A stretch of DNA of 64,000 nt from Actinernus sp. WN-2022 (GCA_030867875.1 JAOWCC010001634.1:5193877-5257876); one strand, 5' to 3'. Counted from the first letter of the stretch, positions 10,739-22,204 are shown. Numbers and translations are program-made. Notes: generated by a model from the sequence alone, not told the origin.

Positions 10739-11258
10739 GACAAAAATCGTGAAACTCATGGAATCGTGATATCGGATAGGAGGCGGATCTGCCGCGCGCT
10801 GGTTCTCTAACCCTGATAAGATCTGCTGGTCGTCGGATCGATATCATGTGAGGTCGATTATCGGTTCAACTTTTCACACGAGCTCACCGACCTCATGCTC
10901 AATTCCAACTAGAACTGTCGACCGTACTCTCTCTAAACATGTCTAAAGCATTTTGATTTATTTCATGCTATTTGGTACATAAGAATGTTCAATAATTAAT
11001 GAAAACGTCAGGTCCCTTACTGAAAATCGTGAGATAACGTGAGAAACGGACATAAATCGTGAGACTCATGATAATTGGCTAATCTGCCGGTATGTACTCT
11101 AGATCTAACCCTGATAAGGTTCTCTCTGATCGATTCGGTCGGTTCAGCTTTTCACGCGAGCTGCCCGACCTCAATTCCAACTGTCGATCGTACCGGCTCT
11201 CTAAAGCATTTTGATTTATTTCATGCTCTTTTGTACAAAAGAACAATAATTAATGCAA
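10739..11258. repeat. Diverged tandem duplication, two copies
   Basis: Copy 1 is about 10739-11003 and copy 2 about 11040-11258. Both run through AATCGTGA-ACTCATG, TCTAACCCTGATAAG, TTTTCACRCGAGCT, AATTCCAACT, AAAGCATTTTGATTTATTTC and CAATAATTAATG, with indels between. The offset is roughly 300 bp. No coding function. Confidence 0.8.
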
Positions 11259-11338
11259 GTATGGTTTTTATACGTGCACTGTTTTTTTTAGTGCATGGTT
11301 TTTTATACGCGCATGAATTTTATATAGGTCTTAGTTTT

Positions 11339-11480
11339 ATAGACACCCCACTTTTGTTAACTTATTATTTATTCACGTTGCGTTTTACTTTCAATGCAAT
11401 ATACCTCTATTGTAACACTGAGTTATTAATATGTCGACGTCCGGACGACGAAGTATGTGTCGTAGAAATAAAAGGCGTTT
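11339..11480 (+). repeat. Dispersed repeat (copy 2)
   Basis: Direct copy of 8997-9117, ending in AGAAATAAAAGGCGTTTT, with a short insertion near 11395. Confidence 0.85.
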
Positions 11481-11762
11481 TCACTCATATCATGGCTACT
11501 TACTTATCTTTCCCGCCGACCTAACCAATGCCCGGTCACCTAAGACTTTTAAGAAATTCAGATATTTCATTAGAAAACATTGGTTTAATTTGTCTTCCAA
11601 ATGTTAAAAACATGCGAATAAAACACTGTGTGTGATTTTTCCGACCAGTCCCTGATTTATCTAATATTTTTATTAGCGGCAACCAGATATATGCCCCAAA
11701 AATATCAACACGTAATAACATAATTCGGCACGCTAGCTGTTAACATTTTTTATGTATACATC

Positions 11763-11887
11763 CAGGCGCGGATCCAGACCGGTTTAAACGGTTTACGGAA
11801 ACCGGTCAAAATTTCCAATTTTGGAGTTTGAGTTGGGAAGTCGGAAACCGGTTAGAGTTTTCAGTTTTTTTTCTGGATCCGCGCCTG
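11763..11887. mobile_element. 125-bp MITE with 16-bp perfect TIRs (hAT-like)
   Basis: CAGGCGCGGATCCAGA at the left and its exact reverse complement at the right bound 125 bp. The interior repeats AAACCGG motifs. The CAGG start resembles hAT termini. The flanks share ACATC (11758-11762 and 11888-11892), only 5 bp rather than the 8 bp expected of hAT, so the superfamily is uncertain. Confidence 0.8.
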
Positions 11888-11902
11888 ACATCCCGAGTGA
11901 AG

Positions 11903-12078
11903 CACACAAAACGCGTAGAAGAGAATCAAAATATTAACAAACGAAACCAGAGTTCTCGTAGATGTACTGCTCAACAATTTTTTTTTTTTTTTAATATATT
12001 GATTTTAACATATCCGCCATCCGTCATCCGTCATCCGCCATCCGCCATCCGTATCCTCGTTTTACAAACACCCGCCTT
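11903..12078 (-). repeat. Dispersed repeat with CCATCCG-type simple core (copy 2)
   Basis: Inverse copy of 8413-8600: AAAACGCGTAGAAGAGAATC, GTTCTCGTAGATGTACTGCT, poly-T, CCATCCG/TCATCCG repeats, then GTTTTACAAACACCCG. Confidence 0.8.
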
Positions 12079-12399
12079 CTCCATCAGGATCGATTTCGAG
12101 AATTAAGAGTCAGGAAGTCTCGTCGATCGATTCGTGTTTTAATTTCATTATAGCTATAAAATCTGAATGTCGCATCATTTGAAATTAAAATTGTCGAAGT
12201 AAAATGCCAGTAGTACCAGTAGTAGTGGAGAACAGACAATGAATTAATTAAATAACCAATAAATTAATTCAATAGTATAAATTGACAAACTATATTGTTA
12301 ACTAAAATTTTGGTAGAGAAAATTTCAATACACATTCTAGTATACCTTCGTCAGTTTATTGTTGTGCAGATGAATTGGCTGTATTCTAGAAGTACAGTA

Positions 12400-12640
12400 G
12401 TTGTTGTTTCTCTGGATAGTAGTAGTATGAGTAGCAACAGCAGTAGTGTGGCCCGAGTTAGATTCCCGCAACACGGCGCCACATGTGAGTTGCGTTTGTT
12501 GGCCAGTATCTCTCCCTTGCTCCGAGGGTTTTTCTCCGGTTTTCCTCCCCACTCTAAAACCAACCCAAATTCCAGTTCTACCGAGGAACCGTGTCCCGAA
12601 TTAGCAGACCCTTCCGGTTTCCTTACATCGCGCGCGTAAA
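12400..12640 (+). mobile_element. SINE-like relic
   Basis: A B-box-like GAGTTAGATTCCCGC at about 12456 is followed by GGCGCCACATGTGAGTTGCG and TCTCCGGTTTTCCTCCCC. I recognise this order as a common tRNA-derived SINE in anthozoans, from memory only. The A box is poorly preserved and the B box has lost TTCGA (TTAGA here), so this copy should be transcriptionally dead. Confidence 0.5.
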
Positions 12641-12651
12641 TCTATATTATA

Positions 12652-12770
12652 CAACAGATAAAGAAGCCTTAAATCCATGTTTTATACTATCATAAAACAT
12701 CTCTCATGTTCTCAAATGCCCATCGTGTTTTATGATGGTATAAAACATGGCTAAGGCTTCTTTATTTGTT
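12652..12770. repeat. Foldback repeat, arms about 45 bp
   Basis: ACAGATAAAGAAGCCTTAAA to CATAAAACA is mirrored by TGTTTTATGATGGTATAAAA to AAGGCTTCTTTATTTGT, with a loop of about 27 nt. Palindromic non-autonomous element. Confidence 0.8.
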
Positions 12771-12774
12771 AAAT

Positions 12775-13435
12775 ACACTGAGTCCGACTAAACGACTCCA
12801 TTGACGCGTTGACGGTCGTCAACTTAACATGATAGTCAAGTTACCAAACATATTTTGTGGGTTACTAAACTTCACATCAAACCGACGAGACTAATAAGGA
12901 AAATTGAAGGAATTGAGGTAAAAATACGTTTACAATTTATTAACACTCGCTTTAGTGAACGCCCAGATTGCATTATGGTCCGCGCGCATTGATTGTTTGT
13001 GTCCTTGCGCATAACCACAACGCAATTTTGTCCGCGTATATCATTTCTGTGTTCTTGCGCACGACTACCATGCACTGCGCTGGCAATGCGCCAAAAAACG
13101 GCTCCACTACACAAATTAGTACTGCTGCCATGTTCGCTTGCTGCGGCAGCAAACACTTGATATAAGATTCGCATTATGAACCTGGCTAGAGATACTATAA
13201 TATCAAGCAACACTTGACTACTGACATGCTGCTAGGAGAAGCTCGGTGAACTTTTATGTAATATTTCAAAGCCAAGTGATTGATCTAGACGTGGCTACGC
13301 CCTCGTAATTGATCATGGTACTGGATCTAGAAACCACATTTAAAATAATCATGTAGCTTTGACATGGTTTCTCACACATTATTAGATATGGATGACACAG
13401 AGGACAATGAAATACAAATAACACAATTAAAAAGG
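12775..13435. other. Gene-free stretch
   Basis: Contains short repeats of GTGTCCTTGCGCATAACCAC/GTGTTCTTGCGCACGACTAC near 13001-13068. No gene supported. Confidence 0.5.
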
Positions 13436-13439
13436 ATTA

Positions 13440-13996
13440 TGCACTTATCAATTGAAATTCCGACTTCCTGTCCCCGCCCCCCTTCCGGGACTAGGTCGGG
13501 ATTTGGTTTGGAAAAGTCCCCAATGTAACAAAAAACCCAACCCCCGTGGACACTTGATGCAGTCACTGGGATCAAATCCCCACCTAGAACTATTTTCTGT
13601 CTTGCCCTATTGTAGTCCAACACACTGAATATTGTCACATGCAATCACTGCACGAACTTCATCTGGTTTCTGACACAAACAATTGAATTTTTTGAGCGAC
13701 CCACGCTGGAGCGTTGATGGTCCTGTGGCTGAATACAAACTACTTTATTTCTCCATGGTATATGATTTTTTTGTATGGAAACAAAAAACAACAACGGCTA
13801 ATATCTTACCTGACGATTGCCACTACAGCTACGTGAAGTAGAAATGAACTGGGCTCCAGTCAAATCCCCATCCCTCCTACAAACTTTCAAACTACATGTA
13901 CGTGAAGGAAATCAAGTAAAATTTCCGACCCCCCTGGGGCCACACATATCCCCGCCAAGTCCCAAGGGGTCGTCGCAATTTTAATTGATAAGTGCA
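13440..13996. mobile_element. 557-bp TIR element with TA duplication
   Basis: TGCACTTATCAATT at 13440-13453 is mirrored by AATTGATAAGTGCA at 13983-13996. TA lies on each side (13438-13439 and 13997-13998), as for Tc1/mariner-type insertion. C-rich patches lie near both ends. No transposase frame; non-autonomous. Confidence 0.75.
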
Positions 13997-13999
13997 TAC

Positions 14000-14715
14000 A
14001 AAGTATTAGAATCGCTCGGGCGTGTGTAAATTGGAAGTCACGGCAGAGCAACTCTTCGGAATTGAAAGAGAAACGTTTGGAGATTCGTATAAAATGGATA
14101 TGATGGCAGAAAGCTTAACATTTCTGGCTTATGTAATTTATCGACAAGAAATGCAAGTATGACTTCTAGAGGCGTTAAAGTTCATCTGTTTCTTCATGTT
14201 TCTTTCATGTAGTTATTGACTGACTGTTTTTAGAACTGTAATCTAGAACGAATTTGCACATATGCTGTATTTGGAAACGTTGTCAAAGTACACCGAATCA
14301 TTATGCAAATTAGCTATTGTTTTGACGAATTTATATATTTGCTGTACTATCGCTAATTTCCATGTATTACCACGTGACCTGAAAATAGATTCCTCATTGG
14401 CCGATGTCTTATGAATATCTAAGGATGTGTGAGAAGTACCTGAGCAAAAGATTCAAAAGAGCAACATACGCATACGCAGTAATGCCGCAGACCAGGCTTT
14501 TCGTTTACCTGTGACGTCATTGCTTCAGTTTAGAGCCTGGCCAAAACCTCTTGAAAGCGAAATCGAGAGGTCTATGGCAGATGGCAGATGTTGAGAGGTC
14601 TAAGGGGGAAGACATTGATAGATGCAACAGAGAAATTGGACTAATACTCTCACTTATAGCTATGAAAATAATCGGCAACAAACTAAATACCTGTATCGTG
14701 GCGCGTCCAAACTGA
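14000..14715. other. Gene-free stretch
   Basis: No supported feature apart from a short GGCAGATGGCAGATG duplication near 14576. Confidence 0.5.
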
Positions 14716-14719
14716 AATG

Positions 14720-14977
14720 CCAGTCTCGTATTCGAAAATTACCGCTGAATGCGATGACTACAGACGCATTTATACAGGGTTAGCCTCGTTCTTAAGTTAA
14801 ACATTCATAAATACCACCAAGAAGATGGGCTATTCACAACTCTGCGTATTACCGTTGTTTCGCGTGTTGCGCCTTCTTGCTGGTATTTACGAATGTTTAA
14901 CTTAAGAACGAGGCTAACCCTGTATAAATGCGTCTGTAGTCATCGCATTCAGCAGTAATTTTCGAGTACGAAACTGG
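14720..14977. repeat. 258-bp foldback element with 105-bp arms
   Basis: The left arm (14720-14824) and right arm (14873-14977) are inverted copies with only a few mismatches around a 48-nt loop. The arms run from CCAGTCTCGTATTCGAAAAT inward to CACCAAGAAG. A transcript from either strand would form a long hairpin. No target duplication was recognised. See findings. Confidence 0.92.
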
Positions 14978-14979
14978 AC

Positions 14980-15710
14980 TATTGGTGGGTGAGCCACTTA
15001 TCCAATCCGTGACTAAGTTTGTTAAGTAGTCCAGTCGTAGCTGTTTTGACTGTCAGAGTACGTTTTCGTAAAGGTTTTATTGAACACAATGAAGCTAGAC
15101 AACACATTGACACATTTTTATATTTGGATTGTAGACTAAATAGAGGATGGATTATACATGAGCCAGCGAATAAACATTACTAAAAATAAACACAATACTG
15201 ATTACTGATGTTATTCTATACTATTGAAACAACAATCATATATTAAGTAATTAATTTCGTTATCTTTTTCAATGTAAACACCTCCGGCAAACTCATACAA
15301 ATTAGATCGGATTGTTTATAAAACATTTTTGATAAAAATCCGTGTTTTTTTTCATTTGATTACACAAGCCTATTTTATTACATATTAGCGCCGGATGAAA
15401 GATCGCAACATGCATACATAAAATAACTGGTGATTTTATTAGCGGCAAGTAACTGACCATTATTGTTATTACTATTGTAAATTTGTTGGATTAACACTGA
15501 TGTACAGTATAACGTTTCAAGGTGCCAATAAATAAACATTATCAGTGTGTTACAAGTATTTCCACCACTGTGAAATATCATATCTGAATGAACACACCAG
15601 GATTCCATCCATACAATCTACTCGCCTTATCGGCAATAAAAATAACTCGGTGATTCGTAACATTGTGCTTATTAGTATTGTTTATAAAATAAACAGAATA
15701 ATGCATGGCG
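14980..15710. other. Gene-free stretch
   Basis: A/T-rich; open frames have no recognisable motif. Confidence 0.5.
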
Positions 15711-15714
15711 CTTT

Positions 15715-15900
15715 GGAGATATATTGCATGGCCGCGCGGAGATACGAAATTTCTCTTCGAGTGTTTATCTTGATAGCCCACGAGACCGCGCAGTGAAAGA
15801 GTGCGTTATTCCGGCTGATAGTTATACATGTAATTTACAATATAGTACACGAAAACCACCCGGTGAGTATTCACAAGTTTAAACTGAGATAAGCAAACAT
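15715..15900 (+). repeat. Dispersed repeat with GGCCGCGCGGAG arm (copy 1)
   Basis: GGCCGCGCGGAGATACGAAA, CTTCGAGTGTTTATCTTGAT, and further on GAAAACCACCCGGTGAGTAT are shared with 21928-22200. This copy lacks the right inverted arm present in copy 2. Confidence 0.65.
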
Positions 15901-15904
15901 TCTT

Positions 15905-17485
15905 TAAAAGCCTGTAAAATCAAGTCAAAATCAAACACATTTGCGCAATAAATAATAAACGTATACATATTTTCTAATCTCCCCAGTCAGTTGTTAGCTT
16001 AGAGAACGTGCAATTATGGCGGTTGAGGCCGGAAAGAAAGCTTTTTAAAAGAGATCTCCGTATCAATCACAATGGAACTTCCGCGGGAATCTACAGTCGG
16101 CGTCAATGGCCAAAATATGGAAGCCCCCATCGCTCTAGAAGCATAAAGCAATGCGTCAACTTATTCTATACTTTCCTGTATCGACGGAACACACTAGTCC
16201 AATATAGATTAGTCAAGTGAACACGTTTACATACTCTTACATTGTTTAAGTCGCCGTTGCGCAAGACAAAAGTGCATGCTTAAAAAACACTCATTCGACA
16301 ATCAAACCAGTAAGAACGTAACCATGCCTGATATTTATAAGCCAATATTTTCAACTTTCAACACTAATAACAGGGTTCACTCTGTCATAATTGCTGTTTT
16401 GCGTTTTTTTTTTTCGATGTTTGTTGTGTAGTTCCACAGATTATGAACGGCTATGTGTGGGCGTGCATTTGAATGCGACGATGGCCGATTCAAGCGACCA
16501 CGAGGGGAGCGCTTTCAGGAATGTGTTTCGCGAATCATGTTTTGTGTCCCTTACACGAATTTCCAGCACCTTCTTTGACTTCTAATGGTCCACCGCGAAG
16601 AATTATCAATTAAACAAGACTTCGACAGTTATCAAAACTCTTCATTGAGAATTACTGTGCATGTATAATTATATACAACTACCATACTTCTCACTAATAT
16701 TTATCCATCCGTTAATGACAGCACAGAGTACTCCGACAATCACATTCTGAAGGAAAATCCTCTGTGTTCTCAGTTAGCACCTTCGACCTTGACCTGGGAA
16801 TTAATCTCGACTGAAATGCTTATTATCTATTGAAGTTCGCCATTTAATTTACCAGGGGTAATAATTGTTTGATGTTTGATCAAAATTGCAAAACCTATTT
16901 TATGATATGTTATATATCCATGAAAGACAATATCACAAAGGTTTTTTACATTGATCAAGCCGACAATTATGGACATTTACAAAGATATTTCATCTAGCAA
17001 TATAGCGTCACCGTTTTTTTTAACATATCGTCATTGTTGTTATTCATTATTTTAGCTATTATTTCTTTTTTTCTTTACTGATATCTCAGACGAGATAAAG
17101 TCAATAAAGTTGTTCAGTTTCAGTCATAGTTAATAGGTTTCATAGGGAATTTTCCCACTTTTCTATCGTCTTATTTGTCTCTTTCTTTCTGCAGTCTCGT
17201 TATATCTTTCTCATTCGGGGTATCTATTATTCGAATGATACTGAACACACTATCAACCAGTCCTTTTCAGTGCATGCAAGAGCAGGCGAAGTGCAGGGGC
17301 AGATTGTTTCACGTTCGCCAGACTGTGCATGAGGCAAATCCCTCATTTACATCAATGACCGTTTAAGCTACAGGAAGTAATGCTTCCCAGCAGGCACCAA
17401 GTGATACGTGATTTGCTTTGAGTCAAATATTTCCGGTGTTCTCTGGGCAATTCAAAGGGTCGATTTCTTACTCGGACATTTGCAT
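15905..17485. other. Gene-free stretch
   Basis: No supported gene, RNA or repeat; only poly-T runs (16405-16414) and a T-rich patch near 17060. Confidence 0.5.
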
Positions 17486-17490
17486 ACCTC

Positions 17491-17566
17491 TACCCTGGAT
17501 ACCAGAGGTTCTATTAAAGAGCAAGGCGCGAAGTGTCCTTCACAAAGGCCTCTGGAACCCAGGGTA
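17491..17566. mobile_element. 76-bp MITE (TACCCTGG family, copy 2)
   Basis: TACCCTGGATACCAGAGG at the left and CCTCTGGAACCCAGGGTA at the right leave only about 40 bp between. The flanking 9-mers GCATACCTC (17482-17490) and CCATACCTC (17567-17575) match in 8 of 9 positions, supporting the 9-bp duplication seen for the copy at 9933. Confidence 0.88.
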
Positions 17567-17579
17567 CCATACCTCGCGC

Positions 17580-18335
17580 CCGTTGTGAATTTTTAGATTT
17601 TACCAGAATCGATCAGTTTCTCGTTTTCTGATTGACTTCTGATTTTTACTGAGTACATGTCATAGAAATTGGGTAGTCGCTCACGTTCTCGGGCGCCCTT
17701 GTCTTCAAATCCTGTGGCTTGACTATTTTAGTTTGTTGTAGTTGCAGTCAATCGGCTAACGCCTCGTGAATGCAGTTATCTTGAGCATGTGATGACGAAA
17801 ATCAATGAGAGGTTATCACTGAGTATGTCGGCTGAGCATCTAACTGACAACTGTGTATGTTATGCCCTCCACTCAGTCCCCCTCCCCTCCGATCCCTTGC
17901 GTGACTGTCGACAGACTATTAACATGAGTAGTCAGTCACTGCTTTTACCAGTTCACAGCCAGTTGTAACCTGAGGAAATCAGCCAGTGTTTTAAGGCTAA
18001 AGAGTTGGCAAAAAGGTCGGAAAAATTCTGGCACCCTTTTTCTACGTCCTTTTAATTTGCCATAGGTCAATCCCATTTGTATCCTCATCCAGCTGGCTCT
18101 AAATTAATGCACGTGGCGGACTATTCTAGAATAGAAACGTCTGTCACCTCATTGGTGTTTGGTGAACCAGTAGCCAGCCGGCCACAATATTCTCTGTGCA
18201 CTTGTGAATATATTCCGTGAGGAGAAATCTACAAGCCGGGTCACGTTTATGATTAATAGTGCTGAAAATGTGAACAAACATAAGGTGTGTTTGAATACAA
18301 GGCCTTTATTTAATGTAATATATAAAGCACGGGGG
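17580..18335. other. Gene-free stretch
   Basis: Nothing recognised. Confidence 0.5.
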
Positions 18336-18341
18336 TGGGGA

Positions 18342-19242
18342 GGGGGGGGGGGGGGGGGGGGGGACGACTCCCCTACTGAGCTGACAGGGGTGCTCGGCCG
18401 TGACCCTAAATATGATCCCTAAAAGGGACCCAAAAATTTAAATAATAAATGGATTTATTTCTATTTTTAACCCTAAAAGGGACCACCATATAACTAGTAT
18501 ACCTAACAGGTAGTGAATGCTGCTACACTCAGTTAAGGAAGTTTATTAGAAGAGAACATACAGTAGCACTTTGGCAGGAAAAATAGATTACTGGGTAATA
18601 AAAATGCCAAGGTGTTAGATGAATATATTTTGTAGTTTCGGGGATATCGTGCGACTGAATCCTGTTTCAGCTGTGGTGTGTAACTCAAAGTTGTCGCTAT
18701 TTATTTTCATCTTGTCCCGACATATCAACGATCTCCCGGTAAATTCCCTGAGCCTACCAATTCCCGACATTTTCTTAAGATTCCCGGCACAGCAAACTGC
18801 TGTTCTCCCAGGTGAATTTTAAATACCGGAAATCAACTGTAATTGAGAATGTAGTTGTAAATGTTTTGACTTTATCGAAGCCAATAGAAGAAAATTATTT
18901 GCTGCTCACCATCTTGATAACAGGAGATATCCTAGCTGATAGTTCACACAGAGTTAGAAAGAGTTCACCTACACGTCTACACTTCAACAAATTCATGATT
19001 ACACAAAGATTGCGTACACAGAAATGCATTAAAAACGGTTGAACGTAGTTAGCTCAAATATTAACAATGCAGATTCCACCTCGTGTAATGTCGCGTGACG
19101 ATCAGATGCCTGCAAAGCAGTGTGGTAAAAAAAGACAATAGCAGTGATGCATTGTGGTAAAAAAAAGAAATTTTACACCCTAAAAGGGACGGCCGAGCAC
19201 CCCTGTCAGGTCAGTAGGAGTGTCCCCCCCCCCCCCCCCCCC
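18342..19242. mobile_element. Poly-G/C-capped TIR element, about 900 bp
   Basis: The left end is a G run, then ACGACTCCCCTACTGAG and GACAGGGGTGCTCGGCCGT (to 18401). The right end (19187-19242) is the inverse: ACGGCCGAGCACCCCTGTC, CAGTAGGAGTGT, then a C run. The motif CCCTAAAAGGGAC lies just inside both ends (about 18418, 18471 and 19178). No transposase frame. The same architecture is seen at 28160-28446 and 36876-37243. The homopolymer ends hide any target duplication. Confidence 0.85.
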
Positions 19243-19918
19243 AATTGCAAAATTTAAACCAGGTGTTAATTAACTCTCGTTAGGAGAAGCATGATACCAC
19301 AAAGAAGTGTCGTTAACGTTTTGTGCTTTCTTCCAAATATAACCGAACTTCACCGACATCCACAATTGTTTTTTTAACCCGGCAAGATGATATGAATGCA
19401 TGTCTGTGCCTTACCTCATTTTAAACCGGATACAAATTATTTACTAAGTGATAGTTAAGGGGGTTTAAAATAACACACTATAGATTGCTCCTACAAGATT
19501 CTCAAGGCGCATCTTTGTAATGTGAAACACTCCTTTTGGGCCGGTTTATTTATTACCTCTTTCGATCAAAAACCAGCTTCTAGATCTAGCTCAGCCCGCC
19601 GATGAGCCGGCGGTTCGTTGCACTGTTGGCGGGGTGGTGTCGCACGAAAGTGTCGTAATTCGCCGTTTGGAACTAAGACTGTCATAACCTCAAAGGTCTC
19701 TTGAAAATCACGGCTATAGAATATATATATGCTAAATTTGAACAGCTGTCTTCAAGATTGAAACCTGAGCTCTCATTTTTAAAATTCAATTCGTTCAAAG
19801 TTCATAGAATCGCCGGGCAAAGAAGTTATTGAGTAACTCTCTAACCCATTCTCAATCACTAAGTACATAAATCGTTCTACTATACACAGTGTATACGTGT
19901 AAACATTTCAAAACTTAC
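19243..19918. other. Gene-free stretch
   Basis: No supported feature; a small GC hairpin CCGCCGATGAGCCGGCGG lies near 19597. Confidence 0.5.
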
Positions 19919-20080
19919 CTTTTCTTCACGGGACTGCCTTATGTTTCTCCCAGTCGTCGATAACTCGCGTTCTGAACTGAACTGAACAGGCAACTGGGAA
20001 GCGTCTCACAACAGAAGTCTACCTCGCCGAAGAAAGTCGATTTGAAAAGGCCGATTAATTGACGGACCGCCTTTTTATAC
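19919..20080 (-). promoter_or_regulatory. Candidate TATA promoter and first non-coding exon
   Basis: On the minus strand TATAAAAAGG lies at 20079-20070. About 150 bp further downstream AGAAAAG is followed by GTAAGTTTT, a strong splice-donor match, with the exon ending at 19919. The intervening exon has no ATG. This spacing suits a TATA-driven first 5' UTR exon of a gene lying toward lower coordinates. No coding exon was found below it, so it could also be a non-coding RNA promoter or chance. Confidence 0.3.
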
Positions 20081-20084
20081 CGGC

Positions 20085-21350
20085 AGACAAGTCAATGGGT
20101 TCAGTATACATGAATGTCAGTCAGATTCAGGACAAGCCGATGTGTTAACAACCACCCACAGAGAAGGTTAGGAAAACCAGCGAATTAGCGGAGCTGGGTT
20201 ACACGAGTTGCAAATTAAATCAACTGAATCCTTTTCGAGCATCACCGGCTTTTAAAGCTTTCCAAAATACTTACCACTTCCTCCTACGTAAAAATTCCGC
20301 AATTTCGGCAAACTTTTAGTTTTTTATTTTAACCTCGTCAAAATATATTATTAGTATTATGTCTTAGTTTTTAAAAAATGTATGGGAGATCTTCGAGTAT
20401 ATTTCGTTTAATTAAAACAATTGAAAGCTTATCTGATTGCAGAGCACCCGGCCGAGCAGTACCTCACTTTTACCCTGCCGGCCAAGACAGACAGCCGCCG
20501 GTAACGAATTCTAAAGATATCAACTTTCTCTTTGATACTGCAAAGTTTGCATAGCAGCTTTATTATCGCTATCAAGTATTTCCACTTTGCCTCGTTCCTT
20601 TGGTGTAGTTTTAAGTGTGAAGAAATGGTTTAGATATTACGTTGTCTAACATCTTCAATGTTTAGTTTTGAGTCAAGTACTTCCAAGCACTCGAGATATT
20701 CCAGGGATGGCTCATTGACCAGTTGAATGTTTATGTTCCCGTATGTACTTGACTCTCATTAATAAAGATAGTCTTCCCACGGTTTTCCATTTAAAAACGG
20801 CATCAGTGCCGTTGTGAACAGTCAAGATAGCTAAACCATTGCAGAAACTTCGTCAAACCTGACTGTTCTATAAAAAAAACGAATCATGTATTTCACTTTG
20901 TATTTTTCTATGTCTTTCCCGGTCCGTAGAATGACAAAGAATACCATCGTAGATACTTTAACTATATCTCATTTTAAGGCTTATAAAATGGATACAAGAA
21001 TATATACTGAAAAGTTTTGAGTTATTTGAAAATCTCGATTTTTCAGCCGTTCCGTAGTCTCAGTTCTCTTATCTAGTTAGAGAACTTTCAGAAGCTCCAG
21101 CGCCGAAAATATTTTAACATTTGAAAATATGTTTGCTTTATAGCATTTGGGAGGAATTGTATTACAAACCCGTACGGCCCCGTGAGCGCTTTCCACTCGG
21201 TTTCAAAACAGTTTACAAAAGTCACGTGATGAGGGCCGGACGTGTATGGCGTGAGCGGGCCGGAAAAAGCCGTCCGGCCCTGCACAATGTTTTCTTGCTG
21301 CCTATAGTTTTGCGGTTTGATCTACAAAAAAACATGGTCATATGATAAAA
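20085..21350. other. Gene-free stretch
   Basis: No supported gene. GGGCCGGAC-type fragments near 21230-21280 resemble the arms of the palindrome at 21354 and may be an older relative. Confidence 0.5.
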
Positions 21351-21353
21351 ACC

Positions 21354-21477
21354 TATTGACTGAGTTAGGTCGGGCCGGACGGGAAAATATTTGGCTCTCG
21401 GTCATTTTGCGCTCGGTCTGTACCGTCATGACCTCGAGCCAAATAGTTTCCCGTCCGGCCCTCTCACTCAGTCAATA
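21354..21477. repeat. 124-bp palindromic MITE
   Basis: TATTGACTGAGTTAGGTCGG with GGCCGGACGGGAAAATATTT is mirrored by AAATAGTTTCCCGTCCGGCC and CACTCAGTCAATA. Arms are about 44 bp with a 36-nt interior. Confidence 0.85.
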
Positions 21478-21927
21478 AGTACCTAGTACATGTCGGGGAA
21501 TTCTCTGGAGCTTCTGGAAGCTGTGTCATTGCACTAGTTGGGCGAAACGGAATTACAGAAAATTAGAGAGTAGTACAGAACTCAAAACTTTGTATTTAGT
21601 CTTGTAGCCAATTCCAGTAAGCTTTAAAATAAGATGCGCTACATATTGTACAATGGAAACGCATCCTGACGGTATCCGGTAACCTTATTTTAGCTTTACT
21701 CAGTTTGGTCACAAAATAATATTTTTACTTGTATTTTCTTTTGATTAATATTGGCGTGAGGGTCGTCCTTGAAGTTGCATACGGCTGCAACATTCTTCGA
21801 CGCTTCGAACTGGTGTTTAGCAGACTGAGACTTCAGAATTAAAATAAAGCTGACAACTAGAAACTGCTGAATAAAATGGAAAACATTATTACTATTCGTT
21901 AAGTAGAGGATATATCATTTATCAGTA

Positions 21928-22200
21928 CGCGGCCGCGCGGAGTAAGAACTTTATCTTCGAGTGTTTTCCTTGATAACTCACGATTAAGCGGACGAATGAA
22001 TTATCAAGTTAAACACGAGAACATAAATTATGTATCTCCAAGCAATGTCAGACATTTTAATTTACTTTTTATTACACAAAAACCAGTTGGTGAGTATTTT
22101 CATTTCTAATTTTGAAGATCATCGCCAAACATTTTTCAAAAGCCTGTCAAGCCAACTGCGTCAAAATCAAGATTCCGATGTCTATTTAGAAGTAATGTTT
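21928..22200 (+). repeat. Dispersed repeat with GGCCGCGCGGAG arm (copy 2)
   Basis: The first about 117 bp is an imperfect inverted repeat: CGCGGAGTAAGAACTTTATC to CGAGTGTTTT, then AAACACGAGAACATAAATTA to TGTATCTCC. It continues into sequence shared with 15715-15900 (CAAAAACCAGTTGGTGAGTA, CAAAAGCCTGTCAAG). This suggests a MITE inside, or at the edge of, a longer repeat. Confidence 0.65.
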
Positions 22201-22204
22201 TTCA

